Shown: positions 27,411-38,982, numbered from the stretch's first letter. The stretch is DNA of 64,000 bases from CAVQWT01 sp963717705 (GCA_963717705.1 CAVQWT010000002.1:558001-622000), one strand, 5' to 3'. Translations and numbers: made by a program. Notes: generated by a model not told the origin, from the sequence alone.

Positions 27411-27926
27411 TTGCCTCCCCCCACCCGAGCCGCTGCCCGCGCCGCCGTCCCGGCCGAGCGCGCCTATCGCGACGCCCTTGCACAGTTCGCCACCGGCGTC
27501 ACGGTGATCTGCGCGCGCGCGCCCGACGGCACGCTGGCGGGCTTCACCGCAAATTCGTTCAACTCGGTGTCGCTCGACCCTCCGCTGATCGTCTGGAGCC
27601 TGGCCCGCAGCGCGTCGAACCTCGCTGCATTCGAGCAGGCGGAAGGCTATGTGATCAACGTGCTGGCCGACGATCAGACCGAGCTCGCCGCTCGCTTCGC
27701 CCGCCCGCATGCCGACCGTTTCGCCGGCGTCGACTACACGCTCGGTCCGGCCGGCGCCCCCCGCATCGCCGGCTGCGTCGCGTGGTTCGAGTGCCGCCAC
27801 CATTCGCAGCAGCGCGCCGGCGACCACGTGCTGTTCATCGGCCGCGTCGAAGCCTTCGCGCGCCACCCCGGCGCCGGCCTCGTCTTCCATCACGGCCGCT
27901 ACGGCACCACACGCCCGCTGGAATGA
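27411..27926 (+). CDS. Flavin reductase domain protein (FMN-binding)
   Basis: A 171-aa split-barrel flavoprotein of the flavin reductase-like family, which reduces FMN or FAD with NAD(P)H for a monooxygenase partner. Motifs are ALAQFATGVTVICARAP, GFTANSFNSVSLDPPLIVW, FVINVLA-type YVINVLADDQTELA, and GDHVLFIGRVEAF with HHGRYG. No ATG fits; TTG 27411 is the earliest plausible start and agrees with family length. No monooxygenase lies nearby, so the partner is unknown. Confidence 0.88.
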   Translation: MPPPTRAAARAAVPAERAYRDALAQFATGVTVICARAPDGTLAGFTANSFNSVSLDPPLIVWSLARSASNLAAFEQAEGYVINVLADDQTELAARFARPHADRFAGVDYTLGPAGAPRIAGCVAWFECRHHSQQRAGDHVLFIGRVEAFARHPGAGLVFHHGRYGTTRPLE

Positions 27927-27985
27927 ATCGGGGAGCCTGGCGTCGCCGCCGGCCCCCCGCCACCCCGCGGTCCCCGCGGCGCGCG

Positions 27986-28843
27986 TCAGCCCGGACGCGC
28001 CTTGCGGTCCTGGTAGATCTGCCAGACCTTGCGGAAGACGGGCCCCGGCTTGCCATCGCCGACCGGCTTGCCGTCGACGCTGGTGATCGCCAGCACCTCC
28101 TTGGTCGACGACGAAAGCCACAGCTCGTCGGCCGCCAGCGCCTCGGCGCGGGGCACGGGACGAATCTCCATCGGCAGGCCCGCGTCGCGCGCGAACTCGA
28201 GCGCCGCGTCGTAGGTGATGCCCGGCAGGATCAGGTTGTCCTTCGGCGGCGCGACAATCGTGCCGCCGATGACGCACAGCACGTTCGACGCCGACGCTTC
28301 GGTGAGGAACCCGTCGCGGAACATGATCGTCTCGACCGCCCCGACGTCCGCGGCCAGCTGGCGCATCAGCACGTTGCCGAGCAGCGAGATCGTCTTCAGG
28401 TCGCAGCGCTGCCAGCGGTTGTCCTCGGCGGTGACGACGGCCACGCCGCGCTCGACCTGGTCGCGCGACGGCGTCGGCAGCGGATTGCTCATCATGAAGA
28501 TCGTGGGCGGCACCCCCTGCGGAAACGCGTGGTCGCGCTTGGCCACGCCGCGCGTGACCTGGAAGTAGACGCCCTGGTCGTCGTATGGCTGCAGCGAGAC
28601 GAGTTTGCGGATGATCGCCTCCCACTCGGCCGTCGTGTGCGGATTGGCAAGGCGGATGCCGTCGAGGCTGCGCTGCAGCCGGGCGAGGTGATGCGCCATT
28701 CGGAACGGCTCGCGGCCGTAGACGGGGACGAGCTCGTAGACGCCGTCGCCGTAGATGAACCCGCGGTCGAGCACGGGAATCTTCGCCTCGTCGAGCGGCA
28801 GGTATTCGCCGTTGAGGTAGACGATCTGGGGAGTGGCGTTCAT
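27986..28843 (-). CDS. dat: D-amino-acid aminotransferase
   Basis: A 285-aa fold-type IV PLP enzyme. The PLP lysine is in CDLKTISLLGNVLMRQ; FIYGDGVYELVPVYG, the cofactor-binding Glu segment FLTEASASNV and LILPGITYD are typical. The family makes D-alanine or D-glutamate from keto acids, although branched-chain or aminodeoxychorismate specificity cannot be excluded. It lies 52 bases after a D,D-carboxypeptidase that releases D-alanine, which supports a cell-wall D-amino-acid role. Confidence 0.88.
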   Translation of the reverse strand: MNATPQIVYLNGEYLPLDEAKIPVLDRGFIYGDGVYELVPVYGREPFRMAHHLARLQRSLDGIRLANPHTTAEWEAIIRKLVSLQPYDDQGVYFQVTRGVAKRDHAFPQGVPPTIFMMSNPLPTPSRDQVERGVAVVTAEDNRWQRCDLKTISLLGNVLMRQLAADVGAVETIMFRDGFLTEASASNVLCVIGGTIVAPPKDNLILPGITYDAALEFARDAGLPMEIRPVPRAEALAADELWLSSSTKEVLAITSVDGKPVGDGKPGPVFRKVWQIYQDRKARPG

Positions 28844-28895
28844 CGTGATCCTCCGGTCGGGAACCGTTGCGGCGAAAGGGGCCGGCGCGACCCGG

Positions 28896-30104
28896 TCAGC
28901 GGAACCACAGCCGCACCGTGTCCCAGGCGCGCCCGAAGAAGCTGGCGGCCGGCACGTCGGCCAGCGCCACCAGCGGAAAATCGGCGACCGGCGCACCGTC
29001 GAGCGCGACCTTCACGGCGCCGACGCGCTGGCCCTTCGCAACCGGCGCCACCAGCGGTTCGGTGGCCGTCATCGCGAGCTGCAGCTTCTCGGCCTTGCCC
29101 TTGGGCAGCGTCAGGTAGCGGTTGGCGATGAAGCCGGCGGCGACGTCCTTCGTCGCGCCCTTCCAGACCCGAAGCGTCGACACCGGCTGGCCCGGGGCGT
29201 AGAGCTGCACCGTGTCGAACGCCTGGAAGCCGTAGTTGAGCAGCTTCTGGCTCTCCGCCGTCCGCGCGTTGTCCGACGCGGCCCCCAGCACCACCGACAC
29301 CAGCCGCCGGTCGCCGCGCTTCGCCGACGAGATGAGGCACCAGCCCGCCGCGTCGGTATGCCCCGTCTTCACGCCGTCGACGTACGGGTCCGACCACAGC
29401 AGGCGGTTGCGGTTCGGCTGCGTGATGTTGTTGTAGCGGTATTCCTTGATCGCGTAGAGCGGGTAATGCTCGGGAAAGTCGCGGATCAGCGCGGACGCGA
29501 GCTTCGCCATGTCGGCGGCGGTCGAGTAGTGCTGCGGATGCGACAAGCCCGTGGCGTTGACGAAGGCCGTGTTCGCAAGCCCGAGCTTCCTCGCCTCCTC
29601 GTTCATCCGCTGCGCGAACGCGTCCTCGCTGCCGGCGACGAGTTCCGCCAGCGCGATCGAGGCGTCGTTTCCCGACTGGACGATCATGCCGCGGAGCAGT
29701 TCGTCGACCGAGACCGCGCGGCGCGGCTCGATGAACATACGCGAGCCTTCGGCGCGCCAGGCGCGCTCCGACACCGGAACCGGCTGTGACGGCGTGATCG
29801 TGCCGGCCTTCAGCGCGGCGAACGTGAGGTAAGCCGTCATCAGTTTGGTCAGCGACGCCGGGTCGCGGCGCTCGTCGGCGTTCTGGGCAACGATCGTCTG
29901 CCCGCTCGTCCAGTCGACCAGGACATAGGACGACGCGGCGATCGCCGGGGCCGCGGCTGCGCCCGGCATGGCGGCGACGAGCGCTACTGCCGCGGCCGGG
30001 GCGGCGGGCGCGGCCGTGCCTGCGGGCGCGGAGCCGGTCTGCGCGTGGGTGACGGCTGCCACCGCGGCGAGTGCCGCGGCAACGAGGAAACGGCGAAACG
30101 ACAT
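28896..30104 (-). CDS. dacA: D-alanyl-D-alanine carboxypeptidase (PBP5/6 family)
   Basis: A 402-aa penicillin-binding protein that trims the terminal D-Ala of peptidoglycan peptides. A signal peptide (about residues 1-22) is followed by an Ala/Pro-rich linker. The catalytic triad motifs are Ser84-Leu-Thr-Lys87, Ser144-Gly-Asn146 and Lys246-Thr-Gly248 (VDGVKTGHTD). A PBP5 C-terminal beta-domain follows, ending in an amphipathic segment (FFGRAWDTVRLWFR) that should anchor it to the inner membrane. ATG 30104 begins at the signal peptide. Co-directional with dat. Confidence 0.94.
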   Translation of the reverse strand: MSFRRFLVAAALAAVAAVTHAQTGSAPAGTAAPAAPAAAVALVAAMPGAAAAPAIAASSYVLVDWTSGQTIVAQNADERRDPASLTKLMTAYLTFAALKAGTITPSQPVPVSERAWRAEGSRMFIEPRRAVSVDELLRGMIVQSGNDASIALAELVAGSEDAFAQRMNEEARKLGLANTAFVNATGLSHPQHYSTAADMAKLASALIRDFPEHYPLYAIKEYRYNNITQPNRNRLLWSDPYVDGVKTGHTDAAGWCLISSAKRGDRRLVSVVLGAASDNARTAESQKLLNYGFQAFDTVQLYAPGQPVSTLRVWKGATKDVAAGFIANRYLTLPKGKAEKLQLAMTATEPLVAPVAKGQRVGAVKVALDGAPVADFPLVALADVPAASFFGRAWDTVRLWFR

Positions 30105-30162
30105 GGCGGTCCCGCGGGGAAAGGCCCCGATTATACCGCCGGGGACGGACACCCCCCGCGCG

Positions 30163-30918
30163 TTACCAGGGCGCGAGCGGTACGACGCGGACGACGGCGC
30201 CGCTGGACGCATCGATCAGCACCGACATGTCGCGCACCGGCGCGCGCAGCGGGAGCCAGCGCAGCGTCCCGGGAGCATGCGCCGCCGCCAGCTGCCGGAG
30301 CTCCGGCGCCGCCTGCGGATGCCGCTTCATCAGTTCGTCGAGCGGACGGGCCCGTGCGGCGGCTGCGGAGGCCAGCGTGTCGTAGGCAACGAAGTACTCG
30401 GGCAACTGGGGCACGTCGAGGCCCGCGAGCACGTAGTCCATCAACTTGCTCTTCCCCTGCGGATCGGTCGGCAACCGTGCGGCCACGGTGCGCGGACCGC
30501 CGAGCGTCAGGGTGTCGTAGGGCGGCGGGGACCGGGCCAGCGCGCCTTCCGGGATCTGCCCGCTCGTCGTCAGCGTGAAGCGGTCGACGTTGAAGACCAT
30601 GAACACCGGCCGCGCCTCGAACATGACGCTGGCGCCGTACGCAAGGGCGCTGAACTGGATGGCGGCGATCAGGGCAAGATCGAATTTGAGGCCCGGCTTG
30701 CCCGGCTTGAACAGGATCAGCGTCAGCAGCGGGCCCAGCACCACGTCGACGCCGATCAGCAACAGCACGAGTTCGCTGCCTCCCGCGGCTTCGAACAGCG
30801 GCCACGGGTACCACACCAGCAGCATCAGGGCGACCACCGCGACGCCGATGGTCGCGCTCAGGGCCAGGTGGAGCCCGGAAGCCTTCCAGCGATTAAGGGC
30901 GGCGAGCGTGATCATCAT
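30163..30918 (-). CDS. TfpX/TfpZ-like type IV pilin accessory membrane protein
   Basis: A 251-aa inner-membrane protein. The N-terminal half has about four hydrophobic segments (LHLALSATIGVAVVALMLL; ELVLLLIGVDVVLGPLLTLI; FDLALIAAIQFSALAYGASV) and the second half is soluble. RWKASGLHLA, VWYPWPLFEAAGGSELVLLL and FKPGKPGLKFDLA resemble TfpX/TfpZ accessory proteins for type IV pilins. No pilin gene is adjacent, so the partner is elsewhere or the role differs. Tandem Met codons open the protein. It is a separate unit between dacA and gcvP. Confidence 0.75.
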   Translation of the reverse strand: MMITLAALNRWKASGLHLALSATIGVAVVALMLLVWYPWPLFEAAGGSELVLLLIGVDVVLGPLLTLILFKPGKPGLKFDLALIAAIQFSALAYGASVMFEARPVFMVFNVDRFTLTTSGQIPEGALARSPPPYDTLTLGGPRTVAARLPTDPQGKSKLMDYVLAGLDVPQLPEYFVAYDTLASAAAARARPLDELMKRHPQAAPELRQLAAAHAPGTLRWLPLRAPVRDMSVLIDASSGAVVRVVPLAPW

Positions 30919-31027
30919 CGGGCGACGCGGCGTGGTCGTCCTGGCCCGCAGCGACGGTCACGCCGCGTCCGCGCGCACATGCACGCTGGCCCCCGGTACG
31001 GGCCGGGTTCGACAGCCAGGATTGTAT

Positions 31028-33943
<2,916 letters not shown>

Positions 33944-33995
33944 GGATTCACCTCGGGGCGCGCGAGGCCGCGCGCGGTCTTGAAGGAGCCCTGAT

Positions 33996-34379
33996 TCAGG
34001 CGTCGCCGATGACGGCTTCGTACGCCTTCGCGTCGAGCAGCCTGCCGGCGGCGCCGGCGTCGGCGGGCCTGAGCTTGAACAGCCAGGAAGCGTAGGCGTC
34101 CTGGTTCACGTCTTCCGGCGCGTTGGTGACGGGCTCGTTGATCGCGATCACCTCGCCGGCCACCGGCGAGTAGACGTCGGAGGCGGCCTTCACCGACTCG
34201 ACGACTGCGCAGGCCTCGTTGGCGGCGAGCACGCGGCCGACGTCGGGCAGCTCGAGATAGACGAGATCGCCAAGCGCCGCCTGCGCGTGGTCGGTGATGC
34301 CGATGGTCAGGGTGCCGTCGGGTTCGACGCGAACCCACTCGTGTTCGGCCGTGTACTTGAGATCTGCGGGTACGTTCAT
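33996..34379 (-). CDS. gcvH: Glycine cleavage system H protein GcvH
   Basis: A 127-aa lipoyl carrier shuttling aminomethyl between P, T and L proteins. The lipoylation lysine is Lys64 in ESVKAASDVYSPVAGEV. KYTAEHEWVRVEPDG and IGITDHAQAALGDLVYLELP are typical. The lipoyl group would come from LipB and LipA, encoded at 24-25.6 kb. It lies 48 bases after the acetyltransferase gene in the gcv operon. Confidence 0.96.
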   Translation of the reverse strand: MNVPADLKYTAEHEWVRVEPDGTLTIGITDHAQAALGDLVYLELPDVGRVLAANEACAVVESVKAASDVYSPVAGEVIAINEPVTNAPEDVNQDAYASWLFKLRPADAGAAGRLLDAKAYEAVIGDA

Positions 34380-34427
34380 GCTGCCTCCGTGTCGATGCGT
34401 TGCCGTTCGGATACGTGCGCGATGGGT

Positions 34428-34961
34428 TCAGGGCCGCGCCAGCGCGCGGGTCATGTGGATCTTGTCGTGCGCGGCGCCGTCGACGATCACCGCGTCGGGC
34501 TCGATGCCCCAGGCGACGAAACCGGCCGCCTCGTAGAGACGCCGCGCCGCCGCATTTCCGGCGGTGACGGTCAGGCCCAGCTGGCGCAGCGCGGGGATCG
34601 CCTGCGCGCGTCGAATCACCGCGGCGACGAGCGCCTTGCCGATGCCCCGGCCCGCGTGCTCGACCGGCACGTACATGCCGAACACGTGGCCCTTGTGGCG
34701 GACGTGCGCGCGCATGTCGACTTCGAGTCCGACCATCCCGACGAGCGTGCCACCGGCGAACGCGCCGAGCACGCCGTCGTGGGGCCTTGCCACCGGCGGC
34801 TCGATCCGGTGCCGCAGCGCGTCGACCGGACGCGCCGACTCCTCGGCATGGCTCGACGTGAACGCCGCCGGATGCTCGGCGAAGCCGCGCAGCCGCAGTG
34901 CGCAGTACGCCGCGAGGTCGCCCGCCCCCAGCGCCCGGATGGCGGTCGTGTCCGGCGCCAT
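34428..34961 (-). CDS. GNAT family N-acetyltransferase within the gcv operon
   Basis: A 177-aa protein of the GNAT fold. The acetyl-CoA pyrophosphate loop is in VPVEHAGRGIGKALVAAVI; VTAGNAAARRLYEAAGFVAW is the C-terminal motif B. MVGLEVDMRAHVRHKGHVFG is the central strand pair. ATG 34961 is used; GTG 34967 would overlap the gcvT stop directly. It is translationally linked to gcvT and lies under the same glycine riboswitch. The acetyl acceptor is unknown. Confidence 0.87.
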   Translation of the reverse strand: MAPDTTAIRALGAGDLAAYCALRLRGFAEHPAAFTSSHAEESARPVDALRHRIEPPVARPHDGVLGAFAGGTLVGMVGLEVDMRAHVRHKGHVFGMYVPVEHAGRGIGKALVAAVIRRAQAIPALRQLGLTVTAGNAAARRLYEAAGFVAWGIEPDAVIVDGAAHDKIHMTRALARP

Positions 34962-34963
34962 GG

Positions 34964-36049
34964 TCACGCCACCAGTGCCTTGCCGTTGCGCGCGAACGGC
35001 GGCCTGACCACGCGCGCGGCGAGTTCCCGGTCGCGGACGACGACGCGGACGGCGTCGCCGACCTCCACCGCAGCCGGCAGCCGCGCGAGCGCGATCGACG
35101 CCGCGAGCGTCGGACTGAACGTGCCGCTGGTGATCTCGCCGTCGCCGTGCGCGGTGCGGACGCGCTGGTGCGCGCGCAGCACGCCGCCCTTGTCCAGCAG
35201 CAGCAGGCCGCGCAGCTCGTTCGCCGCCGGCTTCGCGACGAGCGCGCCCTTGCCGACGAAGTCGCGCGGGCTCGCGAGATCGACGGTCCAGCCGAGGCCG
35301 GATTCGAGCGGCGTCACCGACTCGTCCATGTCCTGGCCGTAGAGGTTCATGCCGGCCTCGAGCCTGAGCGTGTCGCGCGCGCCGAGGCCGCACGGTCGCA
35401 CGCCGGCCGCCGCGAGCTTCTCCCAGACCGGCGCGGCCCAGCCCGCGGGCAGGACGACCTCGAAGCCGTCCTCGCCGGTGTAGCCGGTGCGTGCGATGAA
35501 CATGTCGCCGAACGCGACCGCCGAGAACGGCTTCAGCGCCGCAGTCGCGGCTTCGCTGCCGGGCAGCACCTGCCACAGTTTCGCCCGCGCGTTCGGCCCC
35601 TGCACGGCGATCATCGCCAGATCGGCGCGCGGCTTCAGCGCGAGCTGCGGCGCCCGCCCGGCGACGAGCCGGCCCAGCCACGCTATGTCCTTGTCGGCGG
35701 TGCCGGCGTTGACGACCAGCCGGAAGAAATCCTCGCGCAGGAAGTACACGATGAGGTCGTCGAGCACGCCGCCGTCGTCGCGCAGCAGGCACGAATACAG
35801 CGCCTTGCCGGGGACGGTCAGCTTGTCGACGTTGTTGGCCAGCGCGTAGCGCAGGAAATCGCGCGCGCCGGCGCCCTCGAGGTCGACGACCCGCATGTGC
35901 GAGACGTCGAACATGCCGGCGTCGCGGCGCACCGCGTGGTGCTCCTCGATCTGCGAGCCGTAGTTGACCGGCATGTCCCAGCCGCCGAAGTCGACCATGC
36001 GGGCGCCCGCGGCGCGATGCACGGCGTTCAGGATGGTCGCTTTGGGCAC
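34964..36049 (-). CDS. gcvT: Aminomethyltransferase (T protein) GcvT
   Basis: A 361-aa folate-dependent enzyme that releases ammonia from aminomethyl-GcvH and forms methylenetetrahydrofolate. ARMVDFGGWDMPVNYGSQIE-type N-terminus, DVSHMRVVDLEG, IARTGYTGEDGFEV and GLGARDTLRLEAGMNLYGQD are family motifs. I choose GTG 36049, since a GGAG site lies 5-8 bases upstream and the protein then begins as relatives do; an ATG at 36073 adds eight unsupported residues. It is the first gene behind the glycine riboswitch. Confidence 0.95.
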   Translation of the reverse strand: MPKATILNAVHRAAGARMVDFGGWDMPVNYGSQIEEHHAVRRDAGMFDVSHMRVVDLEGAGARDFLRYALANNVDKLTVPGKALYSCLLRDDGGVLDDLIVYFLREDFFRLVVNAGTADKDIAWLGRLVAGRAPQLALKPRADLAMIAVQGPNARAKLWQVLPGSEAATAALKPFSAVAFGDMFIARTGYTGEDGFEVVLPAGWAAPVWEKLAAAGVRPCGLGARDTLRLEAGMNLYGQDMDESVTPLESGLGWTVDLASPRDFVGKGALVAKPAANELRGLLLLDKGGVLRAHQRVRTAHGDGEITSGTFSPTLAASIALARLPAAVEVGDAVRVVVRDRELAARVVRPPFARNGKALVA

Positions 36050-36097
36050 GGATTCTCCAGGTCGGAACGACAACGGACGCAGCGGTTGGCCCGCCTT

Positions 36098-36306
36098 GCC
36101 CCGTCTGTCCTTTTACCTGAGAGATTACCGGGATCGCCGGCCGAAGCCGCGACGTCCGGGTGCCCCTTCGGTGGGCCGCTCGCGGCATGATGCCGCGCGG
36201 CCGCTCTCCAGATGCGAATTGCGCTCGCGCAGTCCGTTTTGCCTGAGCGGTTTCGGGATTACGCCTTCGGCGGCGCCGCGACGACGGGCGCGCTCTCCTG
36301 CACGAG
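36098..36306 (-). promoter_or_regulatory. Tandem glycine riboswitch (gcvT element)
   Basis: Read on the minus strand, two glycine aptamers stand in series. Aptamer 1 (about 36306-36232) has GGAGAGCG, GCCGCCGAAGGCG and CTCAGGCAAAACGGAC. Aptamer 2 (about 36213-36098) has CTGGAGAGCG, CCACCGAAGGGGC and CTCTCAGGTAAAAGGACAG. These are the conserved cores of the Rfam glycine riboswitch. It sits about 50 bases before the gcvT start, so glycine should switch on the whole gcvT-GNAT-gcvH-gcvP operon. The expression platform probably masks or frees the GGAG site; no terminator T-tract is seen. Confidence 0.95.
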
Positions 36307-36394
36307 CGAATGAAGGTTACCGGGGGGGCGGCCGCGTGTCAAAGCCGGGGCGAACGTTCCCGCGCCGATGTCGCGCCTTCCCCGATGCATCAAG

Positions 36395-36425
36395 AAAAAC
36401 CGGCCGCGGTTGCCCGTCGGCCGGT
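36395..36425 (-). terminator. Intrinsic terminator of the cytochrome c gene
   Basis: On the minus strand, ACCGGCCG (36425-36418) pairs with CGGCCGGT (36406-36399) and is followed by TTTTC. It lies 22 bases after the cytochrome c stop. It isolates that gene from the riboswitch region. Confidence 0.8.
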
Positions 36426-36446
36426 CGTCTTCAAGCGAGCAACCGC

Positions 36447-36767
36447 TTACTTCGAAATCGTCAGGATATACGCGACCATCGTCTTGATGTCGGCGTCGCT
36501 GACTTGCGGGTGCGGCGGCATCGGCACCGCGCCCCAAGTCCCGGAGCCGCCCTTCTTCACCTTCTCGGCGAGCAGCGCGGGGGCCTTGGCGTCGCCCTTG
36601 TACTTCTTCGCCACCTCGCTGTACGCGGGACCGACGACCTTCTTGTCGTTCGCGTGGCAGGCAACGCAACCGGACTTCTTGATCAGGTCCTCGCCCGGAC
36701 TGGCTTGGGCGACGGAAGCGCCGGCGGCGAGCGCGGCGACGGCGAGACAAGCGGCAATTTTCATCAT
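36447..36767 (-). CDS. Class I c-type cytochrome (c551/c5-like)
   Basis: A 106-aa periplasmic monoheme cytochrome. The signal peptide is at residues 1-22 (ending SVAQA). The heme motif is Cys34-Val-Ala-Cys-His38, and the likely axial methionine is Met83 in AVPMPPHPQVSD. The end DIKTMVAYILTISK is the usual C-terminal helix. It would carry electrons between respiratory complexes. It is monocistronic, with its own terminator. The exact partner is not evident. Confidence 0.92.
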   Translation of the reverse strand: MMKIAACLAVAALAAGASVAQASPGEDLIKKSGCVACHANDKKVVGPAYSEVAKKYKGDAKAPALLAEKVKKGGSGTWGAVPMPPHPQVSDADIKTMVAYILTISK

Positions 36768-36905
36768 TTCTCCATCGGTAGAGTGAAAAAAACGGCGAAT
36801 GGTAACCGATCGTGCGGGCGGTGGCCACCGGTCGGGCGCCCTGTCGAGGCGGGCCGCCCCGTTCGTCCCACCGCCGGACGCAGCACCGGCGCGGAGCGGC
36901 TCGGT

Positions 36906-38534
36906 TCAGCTCGTTTCCTCGAACGCGACCCGCTCGAAGTCGGCGCCGCGCTGCAGCAGCCGGGTGAGGCGGAACTTGCGCTCGGGGCCTGCGTCGAGGG
37001 AACGCAGGCCGCGGCTGGGGCTGAACGTCCGCGGCGGCAGGATCAGCGCCGCCTTGTCCTCGGGCGTTTCCAGCAGGAGCAGCGCGGGCAGCGGCGGATC
37101 CTCGGCGAACGCGGAGGACTGCGGCCGCAGCGCGATGGTCTTCGGCGCGCCCGGCCACAGGCGCAACGACACGGCGAGCTCGCCCTCGGCACCCTGCGCG
37201 ACCCGCGTCACGCAGCCCAGGCGCGTACGCTCGTCGTCGCGGAGGACGACGAGCTGCTCGAGATGCCAGCGGTGATGCGGCGCCGACTGCCGCGTGAGCT
37301 GCGCCTCGCGCCACTCGTAGATGCCCTGCCAGCGTTCCCAGGCCCAGGTCCGCTCGGAGTCTTCGCGGCCCCGGTCGTAGTCGGTCAGCGCCCCGAGCGT
37401 CTGCAGGTGCTGCGCGCCCTGGAACGTCAGGCGGCCGAGCGGGTCGCGCCGCTCGAAGGTGCGCCCGCCGACGCGGAAATACGCGCCCGGCAGTCCGCCC
37501 GCGCACAGCTCGACCGTGCCGCGCGGCAGGTCCTCGCTGCGGCGCGGCGCCTGGTACCAGCGCAGGTCGAGGTAGCCGAGCAGCGTCGTGCACTGCTCGA
37601 CGCTGCAATCGTGCCCAAGCTGGAGTTCCGCCGGGTTCGCGCCCGTCTGCAGGCGCTTCAGCCGTCCGCGGACGCTGGTGGCGAGCTTGCCCGGATACCC
37701 GAAGCGCATCGACGCCGGCGCATGGCGCGGCGGCGTGCCGGTCAGCGTCGCGCCCGCCGAGCCGTCGAGGTCGACGACGATCACCGGCCCCTCGGTCTCG
37801 CGCTGCTGCGCGTAGGGAAACACCTTGCGCGACCACATCTGCAGCCAGCGGTCCGCGAGCTCGACCTGCTTCACCGACATCGCGCAGGGATCGGCCAGGC
37901 CGAGCAGCAGCGCATGGCTGTAGGTCGAATAGCAGGAGATGCCGACGCCGTTGGGCATCAGCTCGTCGGAGACCGCGGTCACCGCGCATTCGAGCATCTC
38001 GGCGAGCCGGTAGTAGGCGTGCAGCTCCTGCCACAGCGACGGCGGTGCGACTCGGCGCGCGAGGCCGTGGACCAGCAGCAGCTGCTTGCCGACGAAAAGC
38101 CCCCGCTGCAGCAGCTTGGGCTTGACGCCCGCGAGGTCGGCGTCACCTTCGAGCAGCGGCTTCAGGCACGCGGAGTAGGGCTCCCACATCGCGTTCCACA
38201 GCGCGATCGCCTGCTCGGTAGCCTCGAGCTCGCGCTCGCCGGCCGGCTGCGACTTGCCGGCATAGCGGCGCGCCAGTTCGGTATGGAGGAACGCCGCCGG
38301 CTCGCGCAGCACCTCGGCGATCGTCGCGCGCTCGCGCGGCGGGAAATCGGCGGCGGACAGCGCCTTCAGCTGGCCCATCACCGCCGCGTACATGGCGCCC
38401 ACCCCGGTCATCGGCAGCGCGTTGGCCCAGCGCCTGGCGCTGTCGGTGTCCGTGAAGGCGAGCGCGACCGTGCCGCGCGCGGCGGGGTCCGGCGCGGAGC
38501 CGGGGTCCAGAACGGGGGCGGAGGTGTCCGTCAT
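36906..38534 (-). CDS. Conserved hypothetical protein, 542 aa
   Basis: A long soluble protein with no signal peptide and no membrane segment. ATG 38534 (MTDTSAPVLD) is preferred over an upstream in-frame ATG with an unlikely Arg-rich extension. Residues about 20-330 are largely helical (ATIAEVLREPAAFLHTELA; ELHAYYRLAEMLECAVTAV). Residues about 330-540 are beta-rich, with repeated Leu/Arg strands resembling a PilZ-like barrel, but the diagnostic c-di-GMP RxxxR signature is not clear. It begins 22 bases after the HIT gene stop, so the two may be co-transcribed. I do not recognise the family. Confidence 0.75.
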   Translation of the reverse strand: MTDTSAPVLDPGSAPDPAARGTVALAFTDTDSARRWANALPMTGVGAMYAAVMGQLKALSAADFPPRERATIAEVLREPAAFLHTELARRYAGKSQPAGERELEATEQAIALWNAMWEPYSACLKPLLEGDADLAGVKPKLLQRGLFVGKQLLLVHGLARRVAPPSLWQELHAYYRLAEMLECAVTAVSDELMPNGVGISCYSTYSHALLLGLADPCAMSVKQVELADRWLQMWSRKVFPYAQQRETEGPVIVVDLDGSAGATLTGTPPRHAPASMRFGYPGKLATSVRGRLKRLQTGANPAELQLGHDCSVEQCTTLLGYLDLRWYQAPRRSEDLPRGTVELCAGGLPGAYFRVGGRTFERRDPLGRLTFQGAQHLQTLGALTDYDRGREDSERTWAWERWQGIYEWREAQLTRQSAPHHRWHLEQLVVLRDDERTRLGCVTRVAQGAEGELAVSLRLWPGAPKTIALRPQSSAFAEDPPLPALLLLETPEDKAALILPPRTFSPSRGLRSLDAGPERKFRLTRLLQRGADFERVAFEETS

Positions 38535-38556
38535 CGGGCGAGCGGTCGCGGTGGGT

Positions 38557-38982
38557 TCATGATGCGGGCGCGCCGAGTGCAAGCGCAAGCTCGCCGGCCA
38601 CCTGCGCGGCGAAACCTGCCGGCAACGCCCCCGGCGAAGCGTCGCGCTGACGCGCGCCCCACACCGGCTGCGGAAAATGCGAATCGCCGGCAAACCGCGG
38701 GATCACGTGCCAGTGGACGTGCGGCACGAGATTGCCGAGGCTGGCGAGGTTGACCTTGTCCGGCGTCAGGTGCCGGCGCAGCGCCGTCTCGACGGCAAAC
38801 ACCGCCTCCATGCAGCGGGCGCGGTCGGCGGGGACGAGGTCGGTCATCTCGCGGACGTGCTCGTTCCAGATCACCCGGCAAAAACCGGCGAAAGGCTCGC
38901 CGGTGAGCACGACCCGGCAGCGGGCGTCGCGCCACAGCACGGTGCCGCCGTCCCCTTCGCAAAAGATGCACGCGGTCGTCAT
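38557..38982 (-). CDS. HIT family nucleotide hydrolase/transferase
   Basis: A 141-aa histidine-triad protein. The catalytic HxHxH motif is HVHWHVIPR; CIFCEGDGGTVLWRD near the N-terminus carries a possible metal-binding cysteine pair. FCRVIWNEHVREMTDL resembles the branch that acts on nucleoside phosphoramidates or dinucleoside polyphosphates. ATG 38982 gives the family length. TATAAA on the minus strand at 39042-39047 is a likely -10. Confidence 0.9.
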   Translation of the reverse strand: MTTACIFCEGDGGTVLWRDARCRVVLTGEPFAGFCRVIWNEHVREMTDLVPADRARCMEAVFAVETALRRHLTPDKVNLASLGNLVPHVHWHVIPRFAGDSHFPQPVWGARQRDASPGALPAGFAAQVAGELALALGAPAS

